A stretch of 64,000 nucleotides of DNA from positions 186,001-250,000 of the forward strand of contig AFUS01000005.1 of assembly GCA_000223315.2 (NCBI GenBank), written 5' to 3'. This document shows, piece after piece, positions 44,253 to 55,404 of this stretch. A program made the translations under genes and the position numbers. The notes under the pieces were generated by a model. It was not told the DNA's origin and ran no database searches. It worked only from the letters and a program-made list of their open reading frames with translations. This DNA is from Parvimonas sp. oral taxon 393 str. F0440. Its GTDB lineage: Bacteria > Bacillota > Clostridia > Tissierellales > Peptoniphilaceae. The stretch's first letter is position 1, and the number at the start of each line of letters is the position of its first letter.

Positions 44253-45244
44253 CTACCACCAAAGTTTAAAGCTTTCATATTCTTTTTCATTCATTAGATG
44301 TTTTACAAGTTTATATGCCTCTAATCTAATTAAATATTTGTAACTTACACTTTTTCCTAAAGTTTTATGCTTTATAGTTTTATTTAATCTATCTTCATAT
44401 TCTTTTAAAACTATCTGGGAACCTTGTTTTGTAAATTGAAGATAATTTAATCCTTCTATGAAGTGCTTTTCTGTAATTTGCTTTTTATTTAAGAGTGAAA
44501 AAATCATTCTATCCCCTATAAGAGGTTTAAATATCTCTGCTATATCAAGCGCAAGTGAAAATCTTCTATCTCCGGGAGAATGTAGATAACTAACAGTAGG
44601 ATTTAATTGTGTTATGTATATTTGTGAAAGTACAGTCGTATAAATTAGTGTATTTACAAATGAAATTAAAGTATTTATTAAATTATCCGGTGGACGCTTT
44701 ACTCTTTTTTCGAAATTTATTTCTTTATCAATAATTGTATTCCATGAGTCATAATAAACTTTATGAATATTTCCTTCTATCCCCATAAGTTCAGAAATAT
44801 TGGTTTGTAAATCAATATGTCTTTTTAAATTTGAAATAATCTCAATAAATTCTTTTACATTTTTCCCTCTTTCATTATAGTACCTTAAGTTTCTTAAAAT
44901 TCCCTCTGTTGCTCCCTTAACAAATTCTTTTGCTAGAACAAGTCTTTTATCGTCATTAGAAAAGTATTCTACCTGTTTTACGAGTAATTTACCTGAAATA
45001 TTTTGTTCTTTTGGATAAAAACTGCCTGTATAAAAATTATAATAGTTAAAAAAATGTACAGATATTCCGTATTTTGAAAGCATATTTATCAAACTCGTAT
45101 TAAAGCCCATTTCAGTCATAACATAAATATCTGAAACAGTTTCTATTGGAATATCTTTTTTATTTCCGTTGTTCGTACAAATCTGTAAAGTATTATCTTT
45201 TCTTTTTAAATCTGATTCAGAATATATAAAATAGCTTTTTTCAT
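44253..45244 (-). CDS. cas1: CRISPR integrase Cas1
   Basis: Cas1 catalyses spacer integration at the leader end. Catalytic residues are seen in LMGIEGNIHKVYYDSW (Glu), SYLHSPGDRRFSLALDIAEI (His and Asp). The family is type I-B. An uninterrupted frame reaches 45266, but the GGGAGGAG ribosome site points to an ATG at 45242-45244. Using that ATG needs one extra A in the run that follows, which gives MKKSYFIYSES, the usual subtype start. So a start-region indel is likely. The stop overlaps the cas2 start region. Confidence 0.94.
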
Positions 45245-45253
45245 AACTCCTCC

Positions 45254-45748
45254 CTATATTAGACATATATCACAATATGCACAATTTTTACATAATTTTA
45301 TCTTTTTAAATTCAGGGGGCTTTTCACTTTCAACCAAAGTTCTTATTTCTTCCAAAATTTTTGGTATTTTTTCAAAATCTTCCAATTCCAATTTAATTAT
45401 CTTACTCTTTCTTAGAAGAGGATAGTCCAAAACTCCCGTAATGTCTTTAACTCCTTCATTATGTAAAATCCAAAGATAATATTTTATCTGTTCAATAGAG
45501 GCTTCCTCCATTACTTTACTCTTTTTTACTTCATGAATTATATTTTTATCTTTTATATAATCTATATTTATAATATTTTTTACATTAATATGCTTTTCTT
45601 CTCCACTATAAAATTCTTCATCAATGGATTTTCCTATTGAAACATCTTCATTTGTATGCTCCATTGTAATCCCATTATAAAAATACCAAAGTTTCCTTTT
45701 ACAAACAAAATTGTAATAAACCATTATCCCCGTAATTTCTCTATCCAT
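45254..45748 (-). CDS. cas4: CRISPR adaptation nuclease Cas4
   Basis: Cas4 trims prespacers and selects PAM-containing ends. The 164-residue protein has the first Fe-S Cys at 16 (NFVCKRKLWYFYNG) and the C-terminal cluster C153/C156/C159/C162 (CKNCAYCDICLI). The RecB-like nuclease core shows GVLDYPLL (Asp) and HEVKKSK (ExK). The order cas4-cas1-cas2 is that of type I-B loci. Confidence 0.93.
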   Translation of the reverse strand: MDREITGIMVYYNFVCKRKLWYFYNGITMEHTNEDVSIGKSIDEEFYSGEEKHINVKNIINIDYIKDKNIIHEVKKSKVMEEASIEQIKYYLWILHNEGVKDITGVLDYPLLRKSKIIKLELEDFEKIPKILEEIRTLVESEKPPEFKKIKLCKNCAYCDICLI

Positions 45749-45756
45749 AAAATCAC

Positions 45757-48122
45757 CTATATAAAACTATCATATTCATATTCATAATCTGTTTTATTAA
45801 CATCAATTATTTTTTCAAATCCTACACCGTCTAACAACTTACCTTCTTCAGAAGTCAATCTTATAAATCCTTTTTCATCATATTTACAATATACTTTGTA
45901 TAAGTTTATATTTTTTGATATTTCAATTTTTTCTTTTAAATATTTAGTATCATATAAACCAACAGATACAGTATATTTCATAAGTTCGTCTAATTTTTTA
46001 GTATATTTTAACTTTAATTCTATTTTTTCATCTTCAGATTCACTGCAAATTAATTTGCTCTTTATATCTTTAAGTTCATTTAATATTGAATTTATCTCAT
46101 TTTCATTTAAAAGTCCTCTTTCAACATCTACAGGAAAAACATTAAATGATATAATATCTCTAAATGTCTGTTTAGTTTCAGTTTCTATTCCCAAATCTCT
46201 TAATGATATATTAATATAATTATATCTGTCCTTGTATTCTTTCAAAAATGCAGACTCCTTTATTTTTTCAAAAGTGAAAAATTCTTTTATTAAATTCTGT
46301 TTATCCTTTTCAGTTAAAATACCATCCCCTTTTTGTTTAATTGCTTCTTTACTTAAATCATAAATTTCTTTATAAATAAATCCTTTTTTTGAATCTTTGT
46401 TTTCTTTTAATAAATTTTTATTTATTTCTGTAAAAACATAGCAGTTATAATCATTAACTTCTTTTTTCCCTTTTCTATTAACTCTCCCAAGTCTTTGAAA
46501 TAAGCCATTTAAATCTGAAAGTTCTGTAAATAAGAAATCAAAATCTATATCTAAACTGGCCTCCACTATTTGCGTTGATATCCAAATTTCATTTCCTATA
46601 TTTTCAGTTTTTCCAATTTCTATTATTTTATTTTCTTTTTCATTTCTTTCTTTTTTTATAAACTTACTGTGTAAAATATTTATATTTACTAATCCCTTTT
46701 CTTTCAAATCTGCAAAAATTTCTTGAGATTTTTTTATGGTATTACAAACAACTAAATATTTTTTATTATTTGAATTGTTTTTCACATAATGATTATAAAT
46801 ATATTCAGAATTAAGTTCTTCCTCTACTACTTTTACATTATGTCTTTTCATATCATTTGTAAATTCTTTAGTAATAAATTTATATTTTTGCTCCTCTTTG
46901 TTCAAATAATCAAAATTTTCTGTAAACAATAAGTCTTTTATGAAAGGTGGAAAAGTTGCTGTAATTATGCAAACTTTCCCACCTATTTCAATTATATCCT
47001 GTATTCCACGAATAAGAGTTGCAAGAAGCTCAGGACTATATGCCTGTATTTCATCTATAACAACTTTTGAATAACTCATCATAGCATTTTTAAATTCAAA
47101 TCCTTTACTTCTAAAAACAAAATCAAAAATCTGATCAGGAGTTGTTATATTTAAAGGAATAGAAAACTTTTTACTATTTTCGTAATAGGATAAAATTTTA
47201 TCATTATCTTCACCTTCAAAATTCTCAAGATACATACTCAAAGTGTCGCTATGCAATAATGCGAGCTTTTCTTCAATTTCTTCACCATTACAAATATTAT
47301 TTCTAATCCTGTAATAAATAGAATTTATAGCTGTTTTTAAAGGCAACACAAAAAAGCCTTTGGTATCACCAATCCAATGTAATCCCGCTTCAGTCTTTCC
47401 CATTCCTGTCTGTGCAATTACTATTAAATTTTCTTTTTATTTTCCTTACAAAAATTTTGTAATTCATTCCAACTAGCTTTGTCATCTTCTCTTTTCCAAC
47501 CGTTCAGCAAATTATCCAATCCCTTTTCCAAAAAATCAGGATAAAATTCAACAGGAATATGAGCACTTGCAGAATAATCACATTTATTAAGTAGTCCTAA
47601 AATTTTTATAAAGTTCATTTGATTTTCTTTATAAGAATCTTTAATCTTTTTTAAATTTCTATCTAATTTTTCTTTTCGATTCTTGTCTAAATCAGGATAA
47701 ATATTTAAAAGTCTCTCTAATATCAACTTTCTATTGTCTTCACAAGTTATATATTTAAAATTATTAATATAATGATGATGATTTAAAATTGCATAAGATG
47801 CCAAATTATTCTCATTAAGAAAACTATTAGAAAAATTATTTAATTCAATATACATCATATAATATGACAATATATTATGAGGAACCTCTTTAAACTTATC
47901 AAATTTAGTATTGTTTTTAAGCCTTTCAGTAAATAAAAAATCTGCCTTACCTACGTCATGGTATATAATTGCTCTTTCTAAAATTTTACTATCTTCAGTA
48001 TCTATATAATTCAAACTTATAAGTAATTCTAAACATTTTAATAAGTTTTCTGTATGCTCTTCAATAGTTTCATCCGGTTTTGCAAGTGACTCTGCTATAA
48101 ATCTATTTTTGAAAATTTCCAT
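45757..48122 (-). CDS. cas3: Cas3 HD-nuclease/helicase, frameshifted
   Basis: Cas3 unwinds and degrades DNA after Cascade finds a target. The N-terminal HD domain has His23, AIIYHDVGKADFLF (His55-Asp56), PHNILSYY and NHHHY. After the break near 47425-47440 (A-run) the sequence reads KENLIVIAQTGMGKTEAGLH, the Walker A. VVIDEIQAY (motif II) and ITATFPPF (motif III) follow, then QIVEASLDIDFDFLFTE and QRLGRVNRKG (motifs V and VI). With the break repaired it is one protein of about 787 residues, as is usual for type I-B. Without repair it would be separate Cas3'' and Cas3' genes. Confidence 0.92.
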
Positions 48123-48130
48123 TTAATCTC

Positions 48131-49248
48131 CTAAACTAAACTAACAATATAACCATCTTCATCCAAATAAATATTTTTATCTGTGGATTTATTATATTCT
48201 TTTAATTCATCAAAGTCTATTTTGTATTCAGATAAATAACCAACTCTGTACTTTTTAAATTTTCTTTTTCCATCTTGTATTTCATAATTTTTATTAATAT
48301 AATAATTAGTACCTCTGGCTTCTATTTTTTCAGTTATCTCTTTAAAAATATCTTTTAAAAATATTGTTTCTTGTTCAATTGCATCTGTAGGAACATATCC
48401 ACTATTATACATAAATTCAATATCATTCGGATTATCTTCATAAATATTAACAAATTTAACTTCTTTTATCTCTACAAAATCTTCACTTCTTCCAAGTGAT
48501 GTTAAATTGTATATATTTTTTTCAACAGTATCCAAAACTTCTTTAGAACCCCTAATATGAACTACCAAATCTACATCATAAAGAACTTCATAATATTTAA
48601 TAGAAGTAGTTAATGAAGCATAATAAGAATACGGAATTGCATATTTACTATTTTTCTCTTCATCAAATTGTAATTTTTCAAGCTTTATTTTTGAATTTAA
48701 ATCATTAATTTCAGACAAAAGATTTTTATATTCCTCTGATTTCTTATCAAATTGTTTTTGTCTCATTTTAAGTTTAGAAATTTCATCTTTTATACTTTTT
48801 TCAAAATTTTAAAATCATCTGACTTCTTTTGATAAAATTCTCTTAGATTACATATTCTGATGTATTCTTTCAATTCTTCTTCATCATATATATCTATAGT
48901 AGTCCGATTCTTAAAACTATTTTCTTGAGGTTTTAAGGCTTTAGCAATAATTTTATATCCTTCATTAAAAGTATCAGGATTTTTTAATTTAACTAAAATT
49001 CCTCTATCATCCATAACATTATTTAAAAAGGTTTGATCCTTATACATTTCTTTCCCTAAGGATTGAAATCTACCTTGAATACTTATATCCATATCTTTGT
49101 ATTCTTTATAGTTACAAGCATTATGAATTGCACCGATTATGGTTGAATAAGGTGGAAGTGGATAAGTCATTTTATTTTCTGAAGTTTCCTCTTTTTTATA
49201 ATTAGCTTTATTTTGATGTAACTTTATCCTTAAAAGTTTATCCTTCAT
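48131..49248 (-). CDS. cas5: Cascade subunit Cas5, type I-B, long form with coiled coil, frameshifted
   Basis: Cas5 holds the crRNA 5' handle. The N-terminal part reads LLRIKLHQNKANYKKEETSE and MTYPLPPYSTIIGAIHNACN, the RAMP helix motif. After the break near 48790 the frame continues SIKDEISKLKMRQKQFDKKS. Residues about 155-220 form a coiled coil, then KYAIPYSYYASLTTSIKYYE and a C-terminal domain follow. At about 372 residues it is longer than the typical 200-250. The start overlaps the cas7 end by 11 bases. Confidence 0.87.
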
Positions 49249-50140
49249 AATATTTTTTTACATCCCCTTTTAACTTTTCAAAAAATTCAGTAACACTTAT
49301 AGGATTTAACTTTTCTTTTATTTCCTTTTCATTTACAAAATTTCCACCTTCAATAAATGCTATTTTATAATCTTCTTTATTTAGCCTTTCAATCAATTCA
49401 TCAGTTATTTTTAGTGTGCTTTTTGTAACATTCACGACATTATCAAAATAGTGAGTTTTACAACTTCCAATTCCTCCAAATATTAGTAAAGGCTCAGAAT
49501 TATCAAGATTTCCTTTAACAACTAATGATAAATTTTCTATTGTTTCCAATATTAAATTTACTCTTTCAATTTTTTCTGAAACTTCCGCCTCTGAATCAAA
49601 ATTTTCATCAACACCCACTTTGTCTAAATCAAATGTTATACTGTATTTCTTTAATGATTTATCAAACTCATATTGATATGGCATAAGTCCAGATTCTCCG
49701 GCTTTTTCTTGTAAATTTATTCCATTATCTCTAGCATAAGTTGATGCTAAACATAAATTGTTGTGAAATCTTGTTTCATTAACAAATTCATCACATGCAA
49801 CCGCATCTGTTAAATAAAATGAACTTTTTCTTATAACTGTTAAATTGTTAGTATTCATATATCCGCCTTCAAGCGCTCTACAATTTGATGCATTCAATTT
49901 TTCAGTAACTTCTTTTTGGGTTACTTTTTTATCAACTACAACCTTCAAATCATCATACATTCCACTTTGAGTCATAATTGCATTTTTCATACTTTCTCTG
50001 CTTCTGGTAGCATAAATTTTACCATTTTTAAAAACTTTTTGTACAGATGATGCATTCCCCAAACTTTCTCCATAATTTGATGTAATATTACATATAATAG
50101 TAAGTGTTAATCCTAAATTTTTCTTTTCTTTATTTTCCAT
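49238..50140 (-). CDS. cas7: Cascade backbone Cas7, type I-B (Cst2/DevR group)
   Basis: This intact 300-residue RAMP protein coats the crRNA spacer in several copies. LTLTIICNITSNYGESLGNA, then KIYATRSRESMKNAI, matches the N-terminus of the Cst2/DevR group. FYLTDAVACDEFVNETRFHN and LSLVVKGNLDNSEPLLIFGG follow. It starts after AGGAGGATTTAAAA and its end overlaps cas5. Confidence 0.93.
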   Translation of the reverse strand: MENKEKKNLGLTLTIICNITSNYGESLGNASSVQKVFKNGKIYATRSRESMKNAIMTQSGMYDDLKVVVDKKVTQKEVTEKLNASNCRALEGGYMNTNNLTVIRKSSFYLTDAVACDEFVNETRFHNNLCLASTYARDNGINLQEKAGESGLMPYQYEFDKSLKKYSITFDLDKVGVDENFDSEAEVSEKIERVNLILETIENLSLVVKGNLDNSEPLLIFGGIGSCKTHYFDNVVNVTKSTLKITDELIERLNKEDYKIAFIEGGNFVNEKEIKEKLNPISVTEFFEKLKGDVKKYYEG

Positions 50141-50152
50141 TTTTAAATCCTC

Positions 50153-50502
50153 CTATTTGTTTTCGTTATTTCCATTTTTATTATTATCTTCTTTAACACG
50201 CAATGCATTTACAAATGTATATGCCACATTTTTATTTTTTCAAAATCTTTGAATAAATAATATGCAAAATCAAATGTTACAGAACTATAAGATGAAAGTT
50301 GAAGTAATGTTACTGAAAACTTTTCATAATCTTTAAAAGTCAAACATGAAATTAATTTATTCCTATATGCATCGATTTTTCTAGGTGTGTCTTTTAATTT
50401 AATAACAACTTTTTCTGCACTTTCCCTTGCATTAAACAAATTAAAATTCATTTGTTTCTCTTCCTTTTCAAATTGCTCTTTTTCTTTTTTGTTATTCACC
50501 AT
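50153..50502 (-). CDS. Small helical protein in the I-B operon, possible Cas11-like subunit, frameshifted
   Basis: About 116 residues after repair of an A-run near 50235. The body NLFNARESAEKVVIKLKDTP and YRNKLISCLTFKDYEKFSVT looks all-helical, followed by FDFAYYLFKDFEKNKNVAYT. It sits between cas8 and cas7, where small-subunit (Cas11) genes occur in some type I loci. In known type I-B systems, Cas11 is usually made from an internal start within cas8. Size, helicity and place suggest a separate small subunit, but I see no diagnostic motif. Confidence 0.55.
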
Positions 50503-50570
50503 AATATCAACTCCTTCGTATATTTTTTGATTTATTCTAATTAATTGACTAATTAAAAAACTATGGTTAT

Positions 50571-51677
50571 CTATTTTGTTTTCTTTGCTATCTTTATTTT
50601 TCCCTTACTGCCATCTCTAAGGAGCTTATCAATCAAATAATCTAAATACTTAGTATATAAGATACAATCAATAACTTCATCTAAAATCGGTTCATATTCA
50701 TCCGTTCTTAATTTGCAAGGACTGTTTATTGCTTTAAAAATATTATCATCTTTTATATTTGAAATTTTTTCGAAAATTCTAATAGCGGAATTTCGTAAAA
50801 ACATTGTTTCAAAATATTCCTTATTTTCCTTTTTACCATTTTTAATCTGCATATTTTTAGATATTATTTCAACTTCATAATCTAAAAATCTTGAAACATT
50901 TTTTGTAGTAAAAAACAAATTTAACTTAAAGTTTTTAAAAATCCCCACTGAATTTTTTTCATCTAAATCCAAATTTTTATCTGTTAAATAATCATTTGAT
51001 TTTAATAACATATCAGTTGAAAAATTATTATTAATAAAAAATGAACTATCTCCTTTTGAAAACGCAAAAGGAATATAATCAAACTCACAATAATCCTCAT
51101 ATACATAAGTATTATAGTCCCAATTGAATGATAAAGATTTTGTCTTTCTCCCTTGATCAACATAATATCCCAATAACCTACATATTTTTTGTTTTTCTTT
51201 TCCCATACAACTTGGATTACAAAATTTCGAATACATTGATTTTGCCCCTTCAAATGTCTTTTTTATTAATTCAAGCTTATTATCAGATATTTTCAATAAA
51301 ATATTATCCTTGTTTTTTATAGAAATTTCATCATTTTTAAATGTATTTTTCATTATTGTATTCCAAAAACTTTTTAAATTTTTAACTTTTTCTTCATCAA
51401 AATCTTCAGAATTTAAAAGATTTTCCAACCTTTTATGATGCATTTTATCTTTAAAATATTCTTCTGCAAAATCATAATATTTCTCTTCATTTTTTGATAT
51501 ATCTATATCATCAAAATTATATAAAAGCACATCACTTCTTCCATTATATTCTGTTGAATAATTGAGTTTATGATATTTTAGATACCTTATAATTCCAACT
51601 GCAGCTGCTGAAAATCTCCAATCAGAAAATTCTAATTTTCTATCATATCCGTTAAAATTACCTTTATCTTCTATCAT
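50571..51677 (-). CDS. cas8: Cascade large subunit Cas8 (Cst1-like)
   Basis: Cas8 recognises the PAM and recruits Cas3. This 368-residue protein starts MIEDKGNFNGYDRKLEFSDW and RFSAAAVGIIRYLKYHKLNY, a typical Cst1-like start. Cys residues in KFCNPSCMGKEKQKICRLLG form a possible zinc site. The C-terminus (SKGKIKIAKKTK-type, basic) is helical. The start ATG overlaps the cas6 stop (TAATG) after GGGAGATGATT. Large subunits diverge strongly, so the call leans on the operon. Confidence 0.8.
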   Translation of the reverse strand: MIEDKGNFNGYDRKLEFSDWRFSAAAVGIIRYLKYHKLNYSTEYNGRSDVLLYNFDDIDISKNEEKYYDFAEEYFKDKMHHKRLENLLNSEDFDEEKVKNLKSFWNTIMKNTFKNDEISIKNKDNILLKISDNKLELIKKTFEGAKSMYSKFCNPSCMGKEKQKICRLLGYYVDQGRKTKSLSFNWDYNTYVYEDYCEFDYIPFAFSKGDSSFFINNNFSTDMLLKSNDYLTDKNLDLDEKNSVGIFKNFKLNLFFTTKNVSRFLDYEVEIISKNMQIKNGKKENKEYFETMFLRNSAIRIFEKISNIKDDNIFKAINSPCKLRTDEYEPILDEVIDCILYTKYLDYLIDKLLRDGSKGKIKIAKKTK

Positions 51678-52416
51678 TAAATCATCTCCCAAGAATCTAT
51701 AAGCTGTAATAGTCCGAAACCTGATGCATTTTTACTTCCGACAGACGAAATCAGCATTTCGTTTAATAAGCTATTATCGGCATTAATTATAATTACTCCT
51801 AAACTAGCATCGATATACAATCCATAAAAAAGTACAACAGCTTTTTTCATTTCAGAAATATCCATCTTCATATCATCAATAGCGTTGGAATAATTTGGAA
51901 AATGGATTTTTAAATTTTCTTTAAATTTATCAAAGAAATCATCATCTTCAACAGTTATATGTCTGTCTGTATTATCTCCTCTATTATGGTCACGAATGAC
52001 AAGAGGAGAACAAAATTTAAATCTTGCACAATTTCCAACAATCTTTTTTTCATTTACAATTTTAGCATCTGTTAAAACTATAAAATTATTTTCAGAAATT
52101 TTAAATTCCTTATCTTTATATTCTAAAAACGAATTGAAAAAGATAGTTCCAACATCTTTTTTTGGAGCTTTAAAAGTAATCTCAAAATTATTTTCTCCAA
52201 CTTCAATTCTGTTAGGAAAAAATTTAGGTTTAAAAAATTTAACTGCCCATGAATATTTTTTTCATCACTTTTGATATAATCATCCCCAAAAAACTTTTCA
52301 AAAAATTCACCATTAGAATAATTTGATACTGCTGTTTTAAAAAATTTAATACAGAAACGATGATAATCTTTAGGGATGAAATTATTATCTGTTTTAAATT
52401 TTAAAACGATTTTCAT
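51677..52416 (-). CDS. cas6: crRNA-processing endoribonuclease Cas6, frameshifted
   Basis: Cas6 cuts the repeat transcript; the single cas6 here must serve all arrays and probably both effector modules. The N-terminus MKIVLKFKTDNNFIPKDYHR, then FFKTAVSNYSNGEFFEKFF, has the early Tyr-His. After breaks near 52255 and 51870-52120 the frames join as VKFFKPKFFPNRIEVGENNF, CARFKFCSPLVIRDHNRGDN and GSKNASGFGLLQLI, the C-terminal Gly-rich loop of Cas6. Length is about 247 residues. First gene of the cas run, with GAGAGGTG before the ATG. Confidence 0.86.
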
Positions 52417-52478
52417 AACGAACACCTCTCTTTATATTAATTTATTATTATCTTATTTTAATTTAAAATTTTAATATT

Positions 52479-53164
52479 TTAATCAAATGTCTTAGGTTCA
52501 TAAATTTTATAATATTTTCCTTTGTATTTTATTATATTTTCCTGCTTTTCATATTCGTTTGTAGAAGAATCTTTTACCTCTGCTTCGTATAAGTCGGATT
52601 TTATTAATAGCTTTCCTTTTTGGTCATATAATTCAATTTTTTTGTCTTTCATTTTAGATACATTTTTTATTTCACTCTTAAAAATTTCTTCAAGAATAGA
52701 TTTTTCTTTTAGTTCTTTAAAATCACTTACTCCGTTTTCAATCACGATTGTGTATGAAATGTTATAAATATTTTTTGTAGTTTCATGATCATCAAGACTC
52801 TTTATTTCAAAAAGTAATATTATTACTATAGAGACTAAACTTATTATATATTTTATTTTTTCAGATTTCTTTGATATTATGATGAAAAAGATGTCTTCTA
52901 ACAAAGCCAAAACCCATACAAATAATCCTATAACTACCAAATCTACAATAAAAAAGAGTATAATTACTAAAGCGACAATAATAAAATGAAATAATCCATA
53001 AAATTTTAAAATCTTTTCAGGATTTTTCATTTTAGGATTTCTCATTAAAATATTATATGCTTCAGAAACATACTCCTTATTTCTAATCTTATAGAACATA
53101 ATTCCTATATATACATATCTTGTCAAAATTAAAACCATTAAACCATAAAAAACAAGTATCTCAT
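52479..53164 (-). CDS. Uncharacterised membrane protein upstream of cas6, frameshifted start
   Basis: About 228 residues. Several N-terminal spans (LYGLFHFIIVALVIILFFIV, VLALLEDIFFIII, YIISLVSIVIILLF) are followed by a soluble C-terminal domain with IVIENGVSDFKELKEKSILE. A start at 53164 (MRYLFFMVL) after AGGAGGATAACA needs one base in a T-run near 53140; the uninterrupted frame begins at 53138. It lies 62 bases upstream of cas6 on the same strand. No family is recognised; a link to CRISPR is possible only by position. Confidence 0.6.
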
Positions 53165-53257
53165 TGTTATCCTCCTAGTAATCTTATTAATTTATAACTT
53201 AAGATGATTATAACAAATTAAACTAATATATTCAACAATTTAATGAAAATATTTTCA

Positions 53258-53288
53258 TAAAAAAATAGCGAAGTTTTTCTTCGCTATT
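53258..53288 (-). terminator. Transketolase terminator
   Basis: AATAGCGAAG and CTTCGCTATT form a 10-bp stem around a T5 loop; the A-run at 53259-53265 gives a U-tract on the minus strand. Confidence 0.87.
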
Positions 53289-53307
53289 CTTTACAAATTT
53301 TTATTAA

Positions 53308-55280
53308 TTAAAATAATTCTTTTTTTATTTTTTCATAAACTGCATCAACTGTAAATCCATATTTTTCAAATAATAGATTTGCAGGTGCTGATGCTCCAAA
53401 TGTGTCAAGACCTATTGAAATTCCATCTAATCCAACATATTTACCCCAGCCGAATGTTGATAGAGCTTCAATGCTGACTCTCTTTCTGATGTTATTAGGT
53501 AATACTCTTTCTTTATATTCTTTACTTTGCTTTTCAAATTCTTCCATACATGGCATTGATACAAGTCTTGTGCAAATATTTTCTTCTAAAAGTTTTTCAC
53601 AAACTTTGTAAGCTAACCCAACTTCTGATCCTGATGCAATAATAATCATTTCAAAGTCTTTTCCAAAGTCTTTTAGAACATATCCGCCTTTTAGTGCTTC
53701 TGCTGAAGTTTCTTCTAAATTAGTCAATTTTTGTCTTGTAAGTGCTAAACAGCTTGGAGTTTTTCTATTTTTTAATGCAGATATCCAAGCATAAGCTGTT
53801 TCTTTTGCATCACAAGGTCTATACATTGAAACATTTGGTGTAGATCTAAACATTGCCAAATGTTCAATTGGTTCATGTGTAGGTCCGTCTTCCCCAACTC
53901 CAATGCTATCGTGAGTTAAAACATAGATAACGCCTTGATTCATAAGTGCAGAAAGTCTTACAGCAGGTTTTAAATAGTCGCTGAAAACAAAGAATGTTGC
54001 ACAATATGGTAAAAGTCCTCCATGTAATGAAATCCCGTTACAGATTGCAGCCATTGCATGTTCTCTTACTCCAAAGTGAATATTTTTACCGCTTCTGTTT
54101 TCAGGTGAATAGTAGTCAAATTCTTTCATTGTTGATTTGTTTGAAGGTCCTAAATCCGCTGAACCTCCAAAAAGATTTGGTAATAATCTAGAAAATCTGT
54201 TTAATACAATTCCACTTGATTCTCTTGATGCCATATCTTTATCAAATTCAGTAATTGATGAATCGTTTAAGATTTCTTCGTCAATTTCTTCTTTCATAAA
54301 TTTTTGGAATAAATTATATTTTTCAGGATATTTAACTTTGTATTCTTCAAGTAATTTTTCCCATTCATCAACAAAAGTATTCTTTCTTTCAACAACTTCT
54401 TTCATATATTTTTTAACTTCTTCCGGAACATAAAAACTTTCTTCATATCCCCAACCAATATTTTCTTAAATGTTGGAATATTATCTTCTCCTAAAGGTTC
54501 TCCATGTGCTGAAGCACTTCCCTCTTTGGTTGAACCATATCCAATTTTTGTCTTTATTTCGATTAATGAAGGCTTATCAGTTAGCTTTGCTCTTTCTATC
54601 GCTTCTTTAATTTCGTTAATATTATTACCGTCTGCAACAAAATAAGTATCCCAACCTAAAGCTTCATATCTGCCTCTTACATTTTCACCAAAAGCAGTTG
54701 AAGTATCCCCTTCAATAGTAATATTATTGCTATCGTATAAAACTATAAGTTTTCCAAGTTTTAGTGTACCTGCAAGTGAAGATGCTTCATTGCTGATTCC
54801 TTCCATAAGACAACCGTCTCCAACGATTGAATAAGTATAGTGATCTACTATTTTACAATCGTCAGTATTAAAAATTGAAGCTAAATGACTTTCAGCTAAT
54901 GCCATACCAACAGCCATTGAAACACCTTGTCCAAGTGGACCTGTTGTAGCGTCTATTCCTGCAGTATGTCCATATTCAGGATGTCCCGGAGTCAAACTGT
55001 CAATTTGTCTAAAATTCTTTATATCTTCAATACTAACACCATAATCGAATAAATGAAGTAATGAATATAAAAGCATAGAACCATGTCCTGCTGATAAAAT
55101 AAATCTATCTCTGTCAAACCAATTTGGATTTTTAGGAGAAATCTTCATACAATCATTAAATAAAGTAAATGCCATTGGTGATGCTCCAAGTGGAAGTCCG
55201 GGATGTCCTGACTTTGCTTTTTGAATAGCATCAGCACTTAATGTTCTCATAGTATTAATACATAAATTCTTAATTTCCAT
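53308..55280 (-). CDS. tkt: Transketolase, frameshifted
   Basis: Transketolase moves two-carbon units between sugar phosphates. It is about 657 residues after one repair near 54405-54470. [19 protein letters not shown] is the N-terminal pyrophosphate region; [20 protein letters not shown] is the ThDP/Mg motif GDG...[20 protein letters not shown] and [20 protein letters not shown] lie in the second domain. The break falls in an A-run ([14 protein letters not shown] frame to VEEVKKY...MKEVVERK frame). Full-length bacterial transketolases have this size. It has its own terminator and follows that of dnaK. Confidence 0.95.
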
Positions 55281-55359
55281 ATCATTTCCTCACTTAAATA
55301 TATTATTTTTTTAAATAAACTTAACGAACTTATTATATCAATAAATACATTTTTTTCAA

Positions 55360-55391
55360 TAGAAAAGGTAGTGCATCACACACTACCTTTT
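55360..55391 (-). terminator. Terminator after dnaK
   Basis: AAAAGGTAGTG and CACTACCTTTT form an 11-bp stem around CATCACA. The minus-strand 3' side has TTTT. Confidence 0.8.
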
Positions 55392-55404
55392 AGCATTTTT
55401 TATT

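Noticed and set aside
45757-48122. Separate cas3'' (HD) and cas3' (helicase) genes
   Set aside because: The break lies in an A-run, and one base joins the frames in the middle of the sequence leading to the Walker A motif; the same error type occurs all over the window.
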